From: Phycicoccus flavus
Lineage (GTDB): Bacteria > Actinomycetota > Actinomycetes > Actinomycetales > Dermatophilaceae
Length of the DNA: 64,000 bases
Reading direction: 5' to 3'
Assembly: GCF_004025965.2 (NCBI RefSeq)
Contig: NZ_SAYU02000002.1
Coordinates: forward strand, 1 to 64,000
The translations under genes and the position numbers were made by a program. The notes below the pieces were generated by a model. That model did no database searches. It was not told where the DNA came from and was given only the letters and a program-made list of their open reading frames with translations. Shown in pieces: positions 27,534 to 36,561 of the stretch (the stretch's first letter is position 1; each line of letters begins with the position of its first letter).

Positions 27534-28990
27534 GCGGGCGTCCCCGCCGGGAGAGCTTCGAGCGCAGCGCGGCCCAGCTCGTCGGCGGGAACGTCGCCGG
27601 CAGCGCGCTGCTCGCCGTCCTCGTCGTCATCCTGCCCCGCTACGTCTCCATCGCGGACTACGGCTACTGGCAGCTGTACCTCTTCTACGCGACGTACCTC
27701 GGCTACCTCAGCTTCGGGCTGGCCGACGGGATCTTCCTGCGGTACAGCGGCTCGCGCCTGGAGGACGTCCCGGCGCGGGTCGTCACCGGTCACGTCCGGG
27801 CGCTCCTGGTCCTCGCCGGCACCACCCTGGGCATCGCGGCGGCCGTCGTCTGGGCGCTCGTCCCGGACCGCCGTGCCGCGGCGGCCGTCGCCCTCGCCTG
27901 CGCCTCCACGGTCGCTTACCTCGTGCGCTCCCTGCTCACCTTCACCTACCAGGCGGCCAACCGCCCGGGGCTCATGGCGACCTCGCTCGTCCTCGAGCGC
28001 CTCGTCGGCCTCGTCGTGGTGGTGGTCCTGCTCTCGCTCGGGAGGACCGGGCTCGTCGGCATCCTCCTGGCCGACGTCGCCGGGCGGGTCGTCGGCCTCG
28101 GCTACACGCTCGTGCGCGCCCGCGGCCTCGTCTTCGTCCGGGCGCTCCCCGCGCGCGAGAGCCTCCACGAGCTGCGCGAGTCCTTCCGCGGAGGCATCTT
28201 CGTGAGCATCGCCGCGATCGCCACCGTCCTCGTCACCGCGGTCGGCCGGTTCGCCGCCGAGCGCGGCTTCGGGATCGAGGCCTTCGCGCAGGTCGCCCTC
28301 GCCTTCAGCCTCGTCAACATCGTCCTCACCGTCGTCACCCCGGTGAGCCTCGCCGTCCTGCCGAACATCCGCCGCCAGCCCGCCGAGCGGCTGCCCGCCA
28401 TCTACCAACGGGGCCTGGACCTCGTGATGCCGGGCCTCGTGCTGTCACTGCTCGCCTACCTCCCGATGGCCTGGGCCGTCGGCTGGTGGCTGCCCCGGTA
28501 CACGCTGCTGCCGGCCTTCCTCGGCGCCATGCTCCCCGTCGTCGTCTTCGAGAGCCGCACCCGCCTCTTCGCCATCCCCTTCCTCCAGGGCCTGCGCCGC
28601 GAGCGGTCCCTCGCGGCGGTCAACGTCGCCTCGCTGCTCGGCGCGGCGGGTCTCGCGGCGTTCGCCGTCCTCGTGCTGCACAGTGTCCTCGCCACCGTCC
28701 TCACCGTGACCGTCGCCGTCGTCGGCCGGGCGCTGGTGCTCGAGCGGCTCACCACGCGCGCCCTGGGGCTCGCGCGGCGCCCCCGCACCGCGGCCGAGCT
28801 CGTCGTGTCGGTCCTGTTCGTCCTCGCGACGAGCGGCCGGTTCGGCTGGCTCCCGTGGGCGGCCCTGGCAGTCTGTTGGGGCGGCTACCTCTGGTGGTGC
28901 CGCGCGATGGTGACAAAGTTGGTGCTCCGGCTGGCCCGGTCCGCGCGGCCGACCGGGCGGGGCGGGCCGGCACCCACGGTGCAGGGCTGA
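27530..28990 (+). CDS. Wzx-type polysaccharide flippase (MATE/MOP superfamily)
   Basis: 486 residues with about fourteen membrane helices and short Arg-rich loops, starting SFERSAAQLVGGNVAGSALL, the typical opening of RfbX/Wzx proteins. It moves the lipid-linked repeat unit across the membrane. The GTG start overlaps the stop of the GT4 gene, and Wzy follows 12 bases downstream, so the three are one transcription unit. Wzx proteins have weak sequence signatures; the call rests on topology plus position. Confidence 0.85.
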   Translation: MSGRPRRESFERSAAQLVGGNVAGSALLAVLVVILPRYVSIADYGYWQLYLFYATYLGYLSFGLADGIFLRYSGSRLEDVPARVVTGHVRALLVLAGTTLGIAAAVVWALVPDRRAAAAVALACASTVAYLVRSLLTFTYQAANRPGLMATSLVLERLVGLVVVVVLLSLGRTGLVGILLADVAGRVVGLGYTLVRARGLVFVRALPARESLHELRESFRGGIFVSIAAIATVLVTAVGRFAAERGFGIEAFAQVALAFSLVNIVLTVVTPVSLAVLPNIRRQPAERLPAIYQRGLDLVMPGLVLSLLAYLPMAWAVGWWLPRYTLLPAFLGAMLPVVVFESRTRLFAIPFLQGLRRERSLAAVNVASLLGAAGLAAFAVLVLHSVLATVLTVTVAVVGRALVLERLTTRALGLARRPRTAAELVVSVLFVLATSGRFGWLPWAALAVCWGGYLWWCRAMVTKLVLRLARSARPTGRGGPAPTVQG

Positions 28991-29002
28991 GAGGAGGTGC
29001 GG

Positions 29003-30616
29003 ATGCGAGCGGTCGAGATCAGTGACGCGTCGCCGCGGGTCCACCGCCGGCTCCGGGTGGCCTCGCTCGTGCTGTCCGTCCTCGGCCTCCAGCTGCTGCT
29101 CGTCACGGCCGTCGGCGACAGCGCGTCCGGCGACCCCTCGTGGGGCTACCCGGTCCAGGTCGTCGGCGTCTGCCTCCTGTGGCTCGGCAACGTCGTCGCG
29201 GTCATCGGCCGCTGGCGCTCGAGCTTCGCGGTGATCGGCCTGCACCTCGCCTTCGCGCTGTTCCTCCTGGCCAACCCCGTCATCTCCACCCTCGCCGACA
29301 TCCCGTTCGCGAGCGCCGTCGAGAGCCGCGGCGCCCCCGTCGCGCTCTGGCTCCTGGCGCTGAGCCTCGTCGGGATCCGGGTCGGGGTCGAGGTCATCGC
29401 GCACTGGCGGCAGGCCACCCCGGTCACCGACCGGCGCCGGCCGGGTCTGCGCAGCACCCGGGCCCGCCGGGTCCTCCTCGCCGCGACCCTGCTCACCCTC
29501 GCGGTGTCCCTCGCCTCGGCGACGGAGGCCTACCTCTTCGTCCGCTCGCACTCCTACGCCGAGTACTACACCTCCTACAGCAGCGCTCTCCCGGCCGTCG
29601 TGGACGTCCTCGGCGCGACGTCGTACGGCATGGTGGCCTGCTACCTCGCCCAGTTCCCCCGCGACCGCTCCTACCTGCTCGTCCTCGGCCTCCAGCTCCT
29701 CACGACGCTCCCGCAGCTCGCCATGGGGCTGCGGACCCCGTTCATGGGCGCGGTCGTCCTCGTCGTCGCGTACTCGCTGCTGCGTTGGCGGCTCCAGGGC
29801 GGGGTCCGGCTCCGGGTCCCGCTGGCGGTCGTCGTGGCGCTGCTCGTCGCGCTCCCGGCCGGGATGGCGGGGCTGGGTGCGCTCAGCTACTCACGGTTCG
29901 GCGAGAGCAGCACGACCGGGCTCGACCCGGTGACCGACTTCGTGTACTCGCAGTCGGTGTCCTACAGCGTCGTCTCCCGCGGCGTCGAGCTCTACGACCG
30001 GCTGCCCGACCACGCGGACAAGCACTACTCGCTCGGTCCGGTCACCGACTACGTGCTCTTCGGCAAGCCGGCCCAGGTGCTGCTCGGCGCGGAGCCGCTC
30101 GGCGGGAACACCGTGCGGCACGCCACGGTCGGGCACGAGTTCTCGCACGCCTTCTCGTACTACCTCTACGGGCAGGCCTACCTCGACGGCCGCGGCTCGG
30201 GGTCGTCGTACGTCGTCGAGACCTACGTCGACGGCGGCTGGCCGCTCGTGCTGTCGGCCAGCCTCCTCCTCGGCGCCCTGGCGATGTTCCTCGGCGTCGG
30301 GTACACCCGCAGCTGGCTGCGGGCCGCGGTCCTGCTCGTCATCCTCCCCGACGTCTTCCTCGTCGCCCGGGGCAGTGCGACCGGGTTCCTCGTGCCCGCG
30401 CTGCTCCCGCACTTCTGGCTCGCCGTGCTCTTCACCGGCGTCGTCCGGGGGGTGGCGGCGCGCGACCGGGGCCGGCGCCGGCCCGCGGGCTCCCGGCACG
30501 CCCCCGAGCGGGAGGACGGGCCGGACCGGCCGCACGGTGCGGACCCGTCGGGGCCGAGGCCCGCGCGCAGTCTCCAGCCGTCGGCCCGGATGGCGTCGCC
30601 CCCGTCGGGGGGCTGA
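29003..30616 (+). CDS. O-antigen/EPS polymerase, Wzy family
   Basis: 537 residues, about ten to twelve membrane helices with a large extracytoplasmic loop (about residues 290-400) containing VGHEFSHAFSYYLYGQAYLD and ETYVDGGWP, as in O-antigen polysaccharide polymerase Wzy proteins. It joins repeat units outside the membrane. ATG 29003 sits 5 bases after AGGAGG; a GTG at 28997 is inside that site and is rejected. The last 60 residues are Arg/Pro/Gly rich and predicted disordered. Poly-repeat chain-length regulators (Wzz) are not seen in the window. Confidence 0.85.
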   Translation: MRAVEISDASPRVHRRLRVASLVLSVLGLQLLLVTAVGDSASGDPSWGYPVQVVGVCLLWLGNVVAVIGRWRSSFAVIGLHLAFALFLLANPVISTLADIPFASAVESRGAPVALWLLALSLVGIRVGVEVIAHWRQATPVTDRRRPGLRSTRARRVLLAATLLTLAVSLASATEAYLFVRSHSYAEYYTSYSSALPAVVDVLGATSYGMVACYLAQFPRDRSYLLVLGLQLLTTLPQLAMGLRTPFMGAVVLVVAYSLLRWRLQGGVRLRVPLAVVVALLVALPAGMAGLGALSYSRFGESSTTGLDPVTDFVYSQSVSYSVVSRGVELYDRLPDHADKHYSLGPVTDYVLFGKPAQVLLGAEPLGGNTVRHATVGHEFSHAFSYYLYGQAYLDGRGSGSSYVVETYVDGGWPLVLSASLLLGALAMFLGVGYTRSWLRAAVLLVILPDVFLVARGSATGFLVPALLPHFWLAVLFTGVVRGVAARDRGRRRPAGSRHAPEREDGPDRPHGADPSGPRPARSLQPSARMASPPSGG

Positions 30617-30682
30617 GCCCGCCTCCGCGGGGCCGCTGTGGCGGAATCGTCCAATGTTGCGTGCCGGGCGCGTGGGGTCGAC

Positions 30683-30840
30683 TAGCCTGCTCAACGTCCG
30701 TTCGCGGACACCAGCAAGCGTGTGTGGGACCACCTGCAGGGAGTGCGACCGCAAGTGAAGCACGGCGCCGCCGTCCGTCGACGGTGGCGCCACCCGTCCG
30801 GCCCGGCCGGACGGACCGCCCCACCCCCGGAGACACCCCG
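30683..30840 (+). promoter_or_regulatory. Promoter and structured leader of the secreted repeat protein gene
   Basis: -10-like TAGCCT at 30683-30688, then about 145 untranslated bases. Two strong stems are visible: GGCGCC-GCCGTC pairing with GACGG-TGGCGCC (about 30765-30793) and CCGTCCGGC pairing with GCCGGACGG (about 30797-30818). The layout suggests post-transcriptional control, but I cannot match it to a known riboswitch. Confidence 0.45.
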
Positions 30841-32679
30841 ATGCACACCAAGACCCCGGAGAAGGTCGTCCGCGGCCTCGTCGTCTCAGCGCTCCTCGTC
30901 GCTGCGGCCCTCGCCACCTCGACGACGGCCCGTGCCACGACGACGGTCTTCGTCGACAAGCGCTCGGTCGTCACCGAGCAGTTCGGTGCACCGCTGAAGT
31001 CCGTGACGAACTCGTCGGCGTCGATCGCGCGGCTGGACACCCTCGTCGACGACTGGGTCGCGCACCGCGACCGGTTCACCTACGGCCCGACGGAGAACCT
31101 CTTCAAGTACGGCTCCCGCCCGGTGGCCGACTCCACCGGCCGCTTCGAGATCGACTGCTCCTCCTTCGAGCAGGCGGTCCTCGAGGGCATCACGTACGGG
31201 ACGAGCGTCTACACCCCGTCGGTGTCGAAGAACTACTCCACCTTCGGCTCGACGATGCCGTTCTCCACCCTCACCGAGCCGAACCGGACGGTGAACCGGC
31301 GCCTCGTCGCGAGCCAGCTGGCGGAGTGGGCCTACGACCACGGCTACTGGTTCGCCGCCCGGCCGGACTTCACCAACGTCGAGGTCGGCGACGCGCTCTT
31401 CTGGCACGCCTACCCCGAGAAGGACGCCAACGGCGACCCCATCTGGAAGCGGGTCAGCCACGTCGGCTTCGTCACCAAGGTGATGTCGGACGGGTACTTC
31501 CAGATCGCCGACGCCTCGGACCCCTCCTCGCTCACCGCGTCCGCGCGGGTCACCCGCCGGACCCTGCACGCCACCGACCTGCACCGCCTCCAGGTGTACT
31601 CCGCGGCCCGCTTCCCGCTGGACCAGATGTGGACCTGGGGCTCGAGCACCTCCCGCGCCGCGGTGGAGCTGGGCTGGACCTTCGACCCGGCCGCCGGCCG
31701 CTGGACCTACCGGACCGGCTCGACCTCGAAGGCGACCGGCTGGAGCACGATCGACGGGAAGAAGTACTACTTCACCTCCGCGGGGTACGCCCTCTTCGGC
31801 CAGCAGTCGATCGGCGGCACCACCTACTACATCGACGAGAACCGGGGGTCGGTGAGCGCCGCGACGTGGCAGTCCGTCCTCGCCGAGCGCGACAAGTACT
31901 TCGGCGCGGGCTCGGCGGTCTACGACCACTTCACGACCGCCACCCGCGGCTGGCAGCGGATCGACGGCGCCTGGTACTACTTCATCCCCAGCACCGGCTA
32001 CATGGTGCGCAACGGCTGGCAGTCGGTCTACGAGCCCACCCTGGGGCGGTCGAGCTGGAACTACTGCCGGCGGGACGGACGGTGCATCGACCAGCTCTAC
32101 GTCGAGAACGGGATGACCTTCATGTCGCTCGCGGGCCCGAAGGACTACGCCCGCGGCTGGTACACCGTCGACGGGTTCACCCGGTACTTCCGTGAGACCC
32201 AGACCGCCTCGATGGCCACCGGCTTCCAGAAGATCGACGGCAGCTGGTACTACCTGCGCACGACGTCCGGGACCAAGGCCACGGGCTGGCAGTTCGTCGG
32301 CGACCGCTGGCACTACCTGGACCCGAAGACCGGCGTGCTCGTCCTCGACGGCTGGCGCTGGGCCGGCGACTCCTGGGACTACCACCGCTGGAGCAGCACG
32401 TACACCTACTACTCCTCGCGCAAGTTCGGACAGGCGCCGGACGGCAAGACCTACTACTCGATCCCGGGCCCGAAGAAGTACTACCGCGGCTACCGCAACA
32501 TCAACGACAACTGGTACTACTTCGGCACCGACGGCGCGATGGTCAAGGGCTGGTTCTACTCCGACGGCACCTGGCACTACTACCGCAAGACCACCGGCAC
32601 CTCGGTCATCGGCCGGGCCTCCATCGGCGGCAAGTGGTACACGTTCCAGAGCTACAAGGTGGGCGTCAAGAGCCGTTGA
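30841..32679 (+). CDS. Secreted NlpC/P60-like protein with wall- or glucan-binding repeats
   Basis: 612 residues. Signal peptide 1-33 (VSALLVAAALATSTTARA). Residues 40-280 look like a papain-fold hydrolase: nucleophile Cys106 in FEIDCSSFEQAV, VGDALFWHAYP, His207 in VSHVGFVTKV, and Asp224 as a candidate third residue. Residues 285-612 hold eight or more aromatic repeats of the choline/glucan-binding type, such as GWSTIDGKKYYFTSAG, GWQRIDGAWYYFIPSTGY, GFQKIDGSWYYLRTTSG and NINDNWYYFGTDGAMVKGW. It could cut or tether peptidoglycan, or modify the polymer as it emerges. Lies directly after Wzy but has its own leader. Such repeats are mostly known from Firmicutes, so acquisition is possible. Confidence 0.75.
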   Translation: MHTKTPEKVVRGLVVSALLVAAALATSTTARATTTVFVDKRSVVTEQFGAPLKSVTNSSASIARLDTLVDDWVAHRDRFTYGPTENLFKYGSRPVADSTGRFEIDCSSFEQAVLEGITYGTSVYTPSVSKNYSTFGSTMPFSTLTEPNRTVNRRLVASQLAEWAYDHGYWFAARPDFTNVEVGDALFWHAYPEKDANGDPIWKRVSHVGFVTKVMSDGYFQIADASDPSSLTASARVTRRTLHATDLHRLQVYSAARFPLDQMWTWGSSTSRAAVELGWTFDPAAGRWTYRTGSTSKATGWSTIDGKKYYFTSAGYALFGQQSIGGTTYYIDENRGSVSAATWQSVLAERDKYFGAGSAVYDHFTTATRGWQRIDGAWYYFIPSTGYMVRNGWQSVYEPTLGRSSWNYCRRDGRCIDQLYVENGMTFMSLAGPKDYARGWYTVDGFTRYFRETQTASMATGFQKIDGSWYYLRTTSGTKATGWQFVGDRWHYLDPKTGVLVLDGWRWAGDSWDYHRWSSTYTYYSSRKFGQAPDGKTYYSIPGPKKYYRGYRNINDNWYYFGTDGAMVKGWFYSDGTWHYYRKTTGTSVIGRASIGGKWYTFQSYKVGVKSR

Positions 32680-33955
32680 CCCCGGCCAGGGCGGCGGCGA
32701 ACTCCGGGTACACCGCCGTCGTCGCCCAGCCGGTGGCCCACGTCGTGTGGGCCTGCTCGACGAGACGGCCGTACGCGGCCGGCGTGAGCCGCCACACGTC
32801 CTCGAGGGCGTCGGCGACGGCCACCGCGTCGGCGTCGACCGGCAGCAGCCGGCCGTCCCGGCCGTCGGTGACGAGCTGCCCGGTCCCGCCCGCCGCGGTG
32901 GCGACCGCCGGGACGCCGTGCGCCATCGCCTCCATGACCGACACCGGGACCCCCTCGGAGGTCGAGACGTTGACGAACACCGACACCGGTGCGCTCGCGT
33001 AGTGCTCGAGGACCTCGGCGTTGGCGAGGTGTCCCCGCAGGGCGACGGCGTCCGCGGGCAGGGCGCGCCCGGCGGCCTCGCGCAGCCGGTCCAGCGCGGC
33101 GCCGTCGCCGCCGAAGTGCGTCCAGCGGACCGGCACGCCCCGCCCGTGCAGCAGGGCCAGGGCGTCCAGGAGCAGGGGCACCTGCTTGACCGGCTTGAGC
33201 GAGGAGCAGGAGACGACCTCGAGCCGGGGCCGCAGGGTGCGCGGTCCGCGCCCGAGTGGCGGGGCGACCCCGAGCCGCCGGACCGTCACCCGGTCGGCGA
33301 GGTCGGGGACGTCGTCGACGAGGGAGTCGCGCCCCTGGTCGGACACCGGGTGGACCCGGTCCAGGCCCTCCAGGAGGAGTCGGCGCTGCGGGAGGAAGCC
33401 GACCGCGTTGACCTCCTTGACGACGTCGTAGCGGTGCGCCCGCGAGACGGCGAGGGCGACCCGCTCGCCGAGGGCGCGGCGCAGCAGCACCGCCTCGAAG
33501 GCAGTGACGTAGAGCCAGTACGAGTAGACGACGACGTCGGTGGCGTCCCCGACCGCCTCGAGCACGGCCCGGTGCGAGCGGCGCCAGAACTCCAGCCCCC
33601 GGGTCGTGAAGTAGAGGTCGTAGAGGAAGGCCCGGGGGGAGGTCGGCCGGGCGGCGCCCGCCAGGAGGCCGGTGCGCGCGGCCGTCGCCGCGTGGCGGGC
33701 CACGTGCCCGGCACGGGCCGGCCGTCCGCTCGGCATGTCGACCGCGACGACGTCCACCCGGGACGGGACCGCCCGGCTGCGCGTCATGCCGGTCTCGTAC
33801 ATCACCGGGACGAGCACGACCCGGCGGAAGCGCTCGAGGAGGAACGGCAGCTCGGCCTCGAGGTACTCCTCGCCGCGGTGGTAGGGGAAGTAGTTCGTGT
33901 ACAGCACGAGACAGTCCCGGGCGGGCGCGTCCCCCGCGGGCGGGCCGGCGGTCAT
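32666..33955 (-). CDS. Glycosyltransferase family 4 (EPS biosynthesis)
   Basis: 429 residues. N-terminal YTNYFPYHRGEEYLEAELPF is the WcaL/AmsK-like acceptor region, the donor region is SSLKPVKQVPLLLDAL, and the E-x7-E motif is STSEGVPVSVMEAMAHG. It probably acts on the lipid-linked repeat unit. It is the last gene of the leftward EPS operon, its ATG overlapping the phosphoglycosyl transferase stop. It converges with the secreted repeat protein, the two coding ends overlapping by 14 bases, which leaves no room for a separate terminator. Confidence 0.85.
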   Translation of the reverse strand: MTAGPPAGDAPARDCLVLYTNYFPYHRGEEYLEAELPFLLERFRRVVLVPVMYETGMTRSRAVPSRVDVVAVDMPSGRPARAGHVARHAATAARTGLLAGAARPTSPRAFLYDLYFTTRGLEFWRRSHRAVLEAVGDATDVVVYSYWLYVTAFEAVLLRRALGERVALAVSRAHRYDVVKEVNAVGFLPQRRLLLEGLDRVHPVSDQGRDSLVDDVPDLADRVTVRRLGVAPPLGRGPRTLRPRLEVVSCSSLKPVKQVPLLLDALALLHGRGVPVRWTHFGGDGAALDRLREAAGRALPADAVALRGHLANAEVLEHYASAPVSVFVNVSTSEGVPVSVMEAMAHGVPAVATAAGGTGQLVTDGRDGRLLPVDADAVAVADALEDVWRLTPAAYGRLVEQAHTTWATGWATTAVYPEFAAALAGVNGS

Positions 33956-34566
33956 CGGTTGATGTTCTCGCGACGCAGCACGGCACGGACGGTGCCGAGG
34001 AGGATGGTGGCGTCGAGCCGGGCGCTCACGTGGTCGACGTAGAAGAGGTCGTTGGCGAACCGCTGCTCGCGGGTGGCCGAGTTCCGCAGGAGGTACTGGT
34101 TGTACCCGGAGATGCCGGGACGGACGTCGAACTTGCGCAGGTAGTGGTCGGGGTAGAGGTGACGGTTCCCGGTGGGGGAGGGCCGGGGTCCGACGAGGGA
34201 CATGTCGCCGAGGAGGACGTTGAGGAACTGCGGCAGCTCGTCCAGGCTGGTCCGCCGGAGCAGCCCGCCCACCCGGGTGACCCGTGGGTCGGTGTCCGAG
34301 CTGAAGGTCGAGCCGTCCGCGTTGCGGATGTCCGGCGCGGCCACCGCCATGGTCCGGAACTTGTACATGTCGAACTCGCGCATCCCGAGCCCCACCCGGC
34401 GGGACCGGTAGAGGACCGGGCCGCCGTCCTCGCGCTTGATGGCGATGCCCACCGGCACCGCGACGACGGCGACGACCGGCAGCGCGAGCAGCGACACCGC
34501 GACGTCGACGACGCGCTTGCCGGTCCGGGTGTACCTCGAGGGCCCGACGCCCTGCTCAGTCCTCAC
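33952..34566 (-). CDS. Small phosphoglycosyl transferase (PglC-like initiating sugar transferase)
   Basis: 204 residues: one N-terminal hydrophobic re-entrant segment (VVDVAVSLLALPVVAVVAVP) and the catalytic domain with MYKFRTM, RRTSLDELPQFLNVL and SLVGPRPS, the polyprenyl-P hexose-1-P transferase signature with its Asp-Glu pair. It transfers a sugar-1-phosphate from a UDP-sugar to undecaprenyl phosphate, the first membrane step of repeat-unit assembly. The small size is that of PglC/WecP-type enzymes, which usually use di- or N-acetylamino-6-deoxy sugars. GTG start, overlapping the epimerase gene end by 11 bases. Confidence 0.92.
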   Translation of the reverse strand: MRTEQGVGPSRYTRTGKRVVDVAVSLLALPVVAVVAVPVGIAIKREDGGPVLYRSRRVGLGMREFDMYKFRTMAVAAPDIRNADGSTFSSDTDPRVTRVGGLLRRTSLDELPQFLNVLLGDMSLVGPRPSPTGNRHLYPDHYLRKFDVRPGISGYNQYLLRNSATREQRFANDLFYVDHVSARLDATILLGTVRAVLRRENINR

Positions 34567-35443
34567 GGGCGACCTCCATGACCTCGTGGACCTGCCGGCA
34601 CGCGTCGACCATCCGCCACCGGGGGACGTAGCCGAGCACCTCGCGGGCCCGGGTGCCGTCCAGCGCCGTCGGGCGGACGGTGTCGGTGAGCGCGGTGTCG
34701 ACCTCCACCGGCGACCCGGTCCCGAAGCCGGCGGCGACGTCCTGCGCGACCTCGTGGTTGCTCCGGCGCTCCCCGCCCGGGACGTTGACCGGCCCGTCGA
34801 CGCCGGCGCCGACCGCCGCGAGGCACGCCTGTGCGGCGTCCTCGACGTAGAGCATCTCCCGGCGGTTATCCGACGGCGGGGTGACCCGCAGCGGACGGCC
34901 CTCCAGGGCCAGGCGGAAGAACCGGTTGACGAGGTAGTCGTTGTCCTCCAGCGGCCCGTAGAGGTGACCCAGCCGCAGGCTCGTCACCCGCAGGCCGCTC
35001 TCGGCGGCCACCCGGGCACCGACCTTCTCGGCGGCGAGCTTGGAGAGGCCGTAGGCGTTGGCCGGCACGGCGTCGTCGTCCTCGCGCCAGGGCCGCGTGG
35101 TGGCCTCGGAGTACACCGAGATGCTCGAGGCGAGGACCGCCGCGGGCACCCCGGCGGCGACGGCGGCGGTGAGCACGGTGTCGGTGAGGTCGGCGTTGAC
35201 GGCGAAGTCCGCCAGGGTGCCGGGCCCGCCCCGCACGGCCGCCAGGTGGACGACGACGTCGGTGCCGCGGAGGAGGTCGGTCAGGTGCCCCGCGGAGAGG
35301 TCGGTGGCGACGAGGCCCGCCGGGTCGTGTGGGCGGTGCCCGCCGCGCGAGAGCGGGAGCACGTCGTGCCCGGCGCCGCCCAGCGCCCGCACGACGTGCC
35401 GGCCGAGCAGGCCGCTCGCCCCCGTGACCGCCACCCGGCTCAT
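34556..35443 (-). CDS. NAD-dependent epimerase/dehydratase (extended SDR)
   Basis: 295 residues. Rossmann GASGLLGRHVVRAL at residues 8-21; the active-site Tyr-x3-Lys lies in NAYGLSKLAAEKV. Extended SDR of the WcaG type acting on a nucleotide or lipid-linked sugar, perhaps reducing or epimerising at C4. It lies between the ATP-grasp and the phosphoglycosyl transferase genes with short overlaps on both sides. A 4-ketoreductase acting after the phosphoglycosyl transfer, as in Tle/WbpV-type pathways, is a reasonable alternative. Confidence 0.85.
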   Translation of the reverse strand: MSRVAVTGASGLLGRHVVRALGGAGHDVLPLSRGGHRPHDPAGLVATDLSAGHLTDLLRGTDVVVHLAAVRGGPGTLADFAVNADLTDTVLTAAVAAGVPAAVLASSISVYSEATTRPWREDDDAVPANAYGLSKLAAEKVGARVAAESGLRVTSLRLGHLYGPLEDNDYLVNRFFRLALEGRPLRVTPPSDNRREMLYVEDAAQACLAAVGAGVDGPVNVPGGERRSNHEVAQDVAAGFGTGSPVEVDTALTDTVRPTALDGTRAREVLGYVPRWRMVDACRQVHEVMEVARED

Positions 35444-36561
35444 GCGGGGGCCACCTCGCGCACCCGGTAGCCGATCTTCTCGTGGCGGCCGTTGACCGGC
35501 CGGACGAGGTCCCCGGGACGGTAGTAGGACCGGGTGACGAGGTCGCCGGGGAGGGGCTCGATGACGGGGGCGGCCGAGCCCGGCTCCTGGCAGACGAACT
35601 CGAGCTCCACGGGGTGCGGGGCGGGAGCGGGGCCGATGGCCGGGGGCTCGTCGAGGACGAGGTGGCGCAGCGTGACGTCGAGCAGGTCGATACCCGTGGC
35701 GAGCCGGATGAGCTGCCACATGTGGCAGCCGTCCAGCCGGGGGGTGACCTCGACGACGTGCGGCACGCCGTCCTCGACCTTCATCTGCGCGTACACCGGG
35801 CCCTGCGTGATCCCGATCCGCGCGCACACGGCCGCGAGCAGGTCGGCGACGGCCCGCCCGGTGCCGGGCCCGCCCGCCGACACGGTCGTGGCGGGGACGA
35901 CGTGCTTGTGGATCAGGCCCGTGTACTGCGGCCACACGACCCGGTCGGAGGCGAGCACGAAGACCAGCGAGCCGTCGACGAGGTAGCCGTTGACCGAGAT
36001 CTCGGTCCCGCCGACGTAGCGCTCGGCGATGGCGCCACCGGTGCGCGAGTGGGCGCGGGCGGCCTCGACGGCCGCGGCGAACCGGTCCTCGTCGGTGACG
36101 AGCGAGACGCCGCGCTGGCCCTGGGCGTCCACCGGCTTGACGATGCAGGGGAGGGGGACCGAGCGCCGCACGGGCTCGCCGGCGCGCAGCTCCTGGAAGG
36201 GCAGGGCGGCCGGCGTGCCGGCCAGGGCCCGCCGCATCGCGCCCTTGTCGTTGCACGTCGCGGCCACCTCGCGGGGGGCGAGGGCGGGAACGCCGAGGCG
36301 GGCGGCGAGCTCGCCGACGACGGGCATCGCGAGGTCGGACCCGACGGAGTAGACGAGCCCGACGGAGCGCTCGCGCATGAGCCGCTCGAGGGCGTCGACG
36401 TCGAGGATGTCGGTCGCCAGGAACTCGTCGGCCGCGGCGGCGGCGGGTCCGTCGGCGGCGCGGGCGCAGACGAGGACGTTCAGGCCGAGCGCCCGGGCGG
36501 CGTGCACGGCGTCCTCCTGGACCGCCGCGGCCCCGAGGACGAGGAGCGTGCGCCCGCTCAT
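35440..36561 (-). CDS. ATP-grasp ligase in the amino-sugar pathway
   Basis: 373 residues. An N-terminal preATP-grasp Rossmann domain (LLVLGAAAVQEDAVHAARAL), ATP lid residues IVKPVDAQGQRGVSLV (about 135-150), metal and phosphate residues in QMKVEDGVPHVVEVTPRLDG, and a C-terminal beta domain. ATP-grasp enzymes join a carboxylate to an amine through an acyl phosphate. The gene lies between a DegT aminotransferase and an epimerase with ATGA overlaps, in the slot where an acetyltransferase (PglD-like) would be expected, so it may attach an amino or hydroxy acid to the 4-amino group of the sugar. The substrate is inferred from context only. Confidence 0.8.
   Translation of the reverse strand: MSGRTLLVLGAAAVQEDAVHAARALGLNVLVCARAADGPAAAAADEFLATDILDVDALERLMRERSVGLVYSVGSDLAMPVVGELAARLGVPALAPREVAATCNDKGAMRRALAGTPAALPFQELRAGEPVRRSVPLPCIVKPVDAQGQRGVSLVTDEDRFAAAVEAARAHSRTGGAIAERYVGGTEISVNGYLVDGSLVFVLASDRVVWPQYTGLIHKHVVPATTVSAGGPGTGRAVADLLAAVCARIGITQGPVYAQMKVEDGVPHVVEVTPRLDGCHMWQLIRLATGIDLLDVTLRHLVLDEPPAIGPAPAPHPVELEFVCQEPGSAAPVIEPLPGDLVTRSYYRPGDLVRPVNGRHEKIGYRVREVAPA

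Noticed and set aside
30683-30840. c-di-AMP (ydaO) riboswitch before the secreted repeat protein
   Set aside because: Context is suggestive but I could not find the conserved core; left as an unassigned structured leader.
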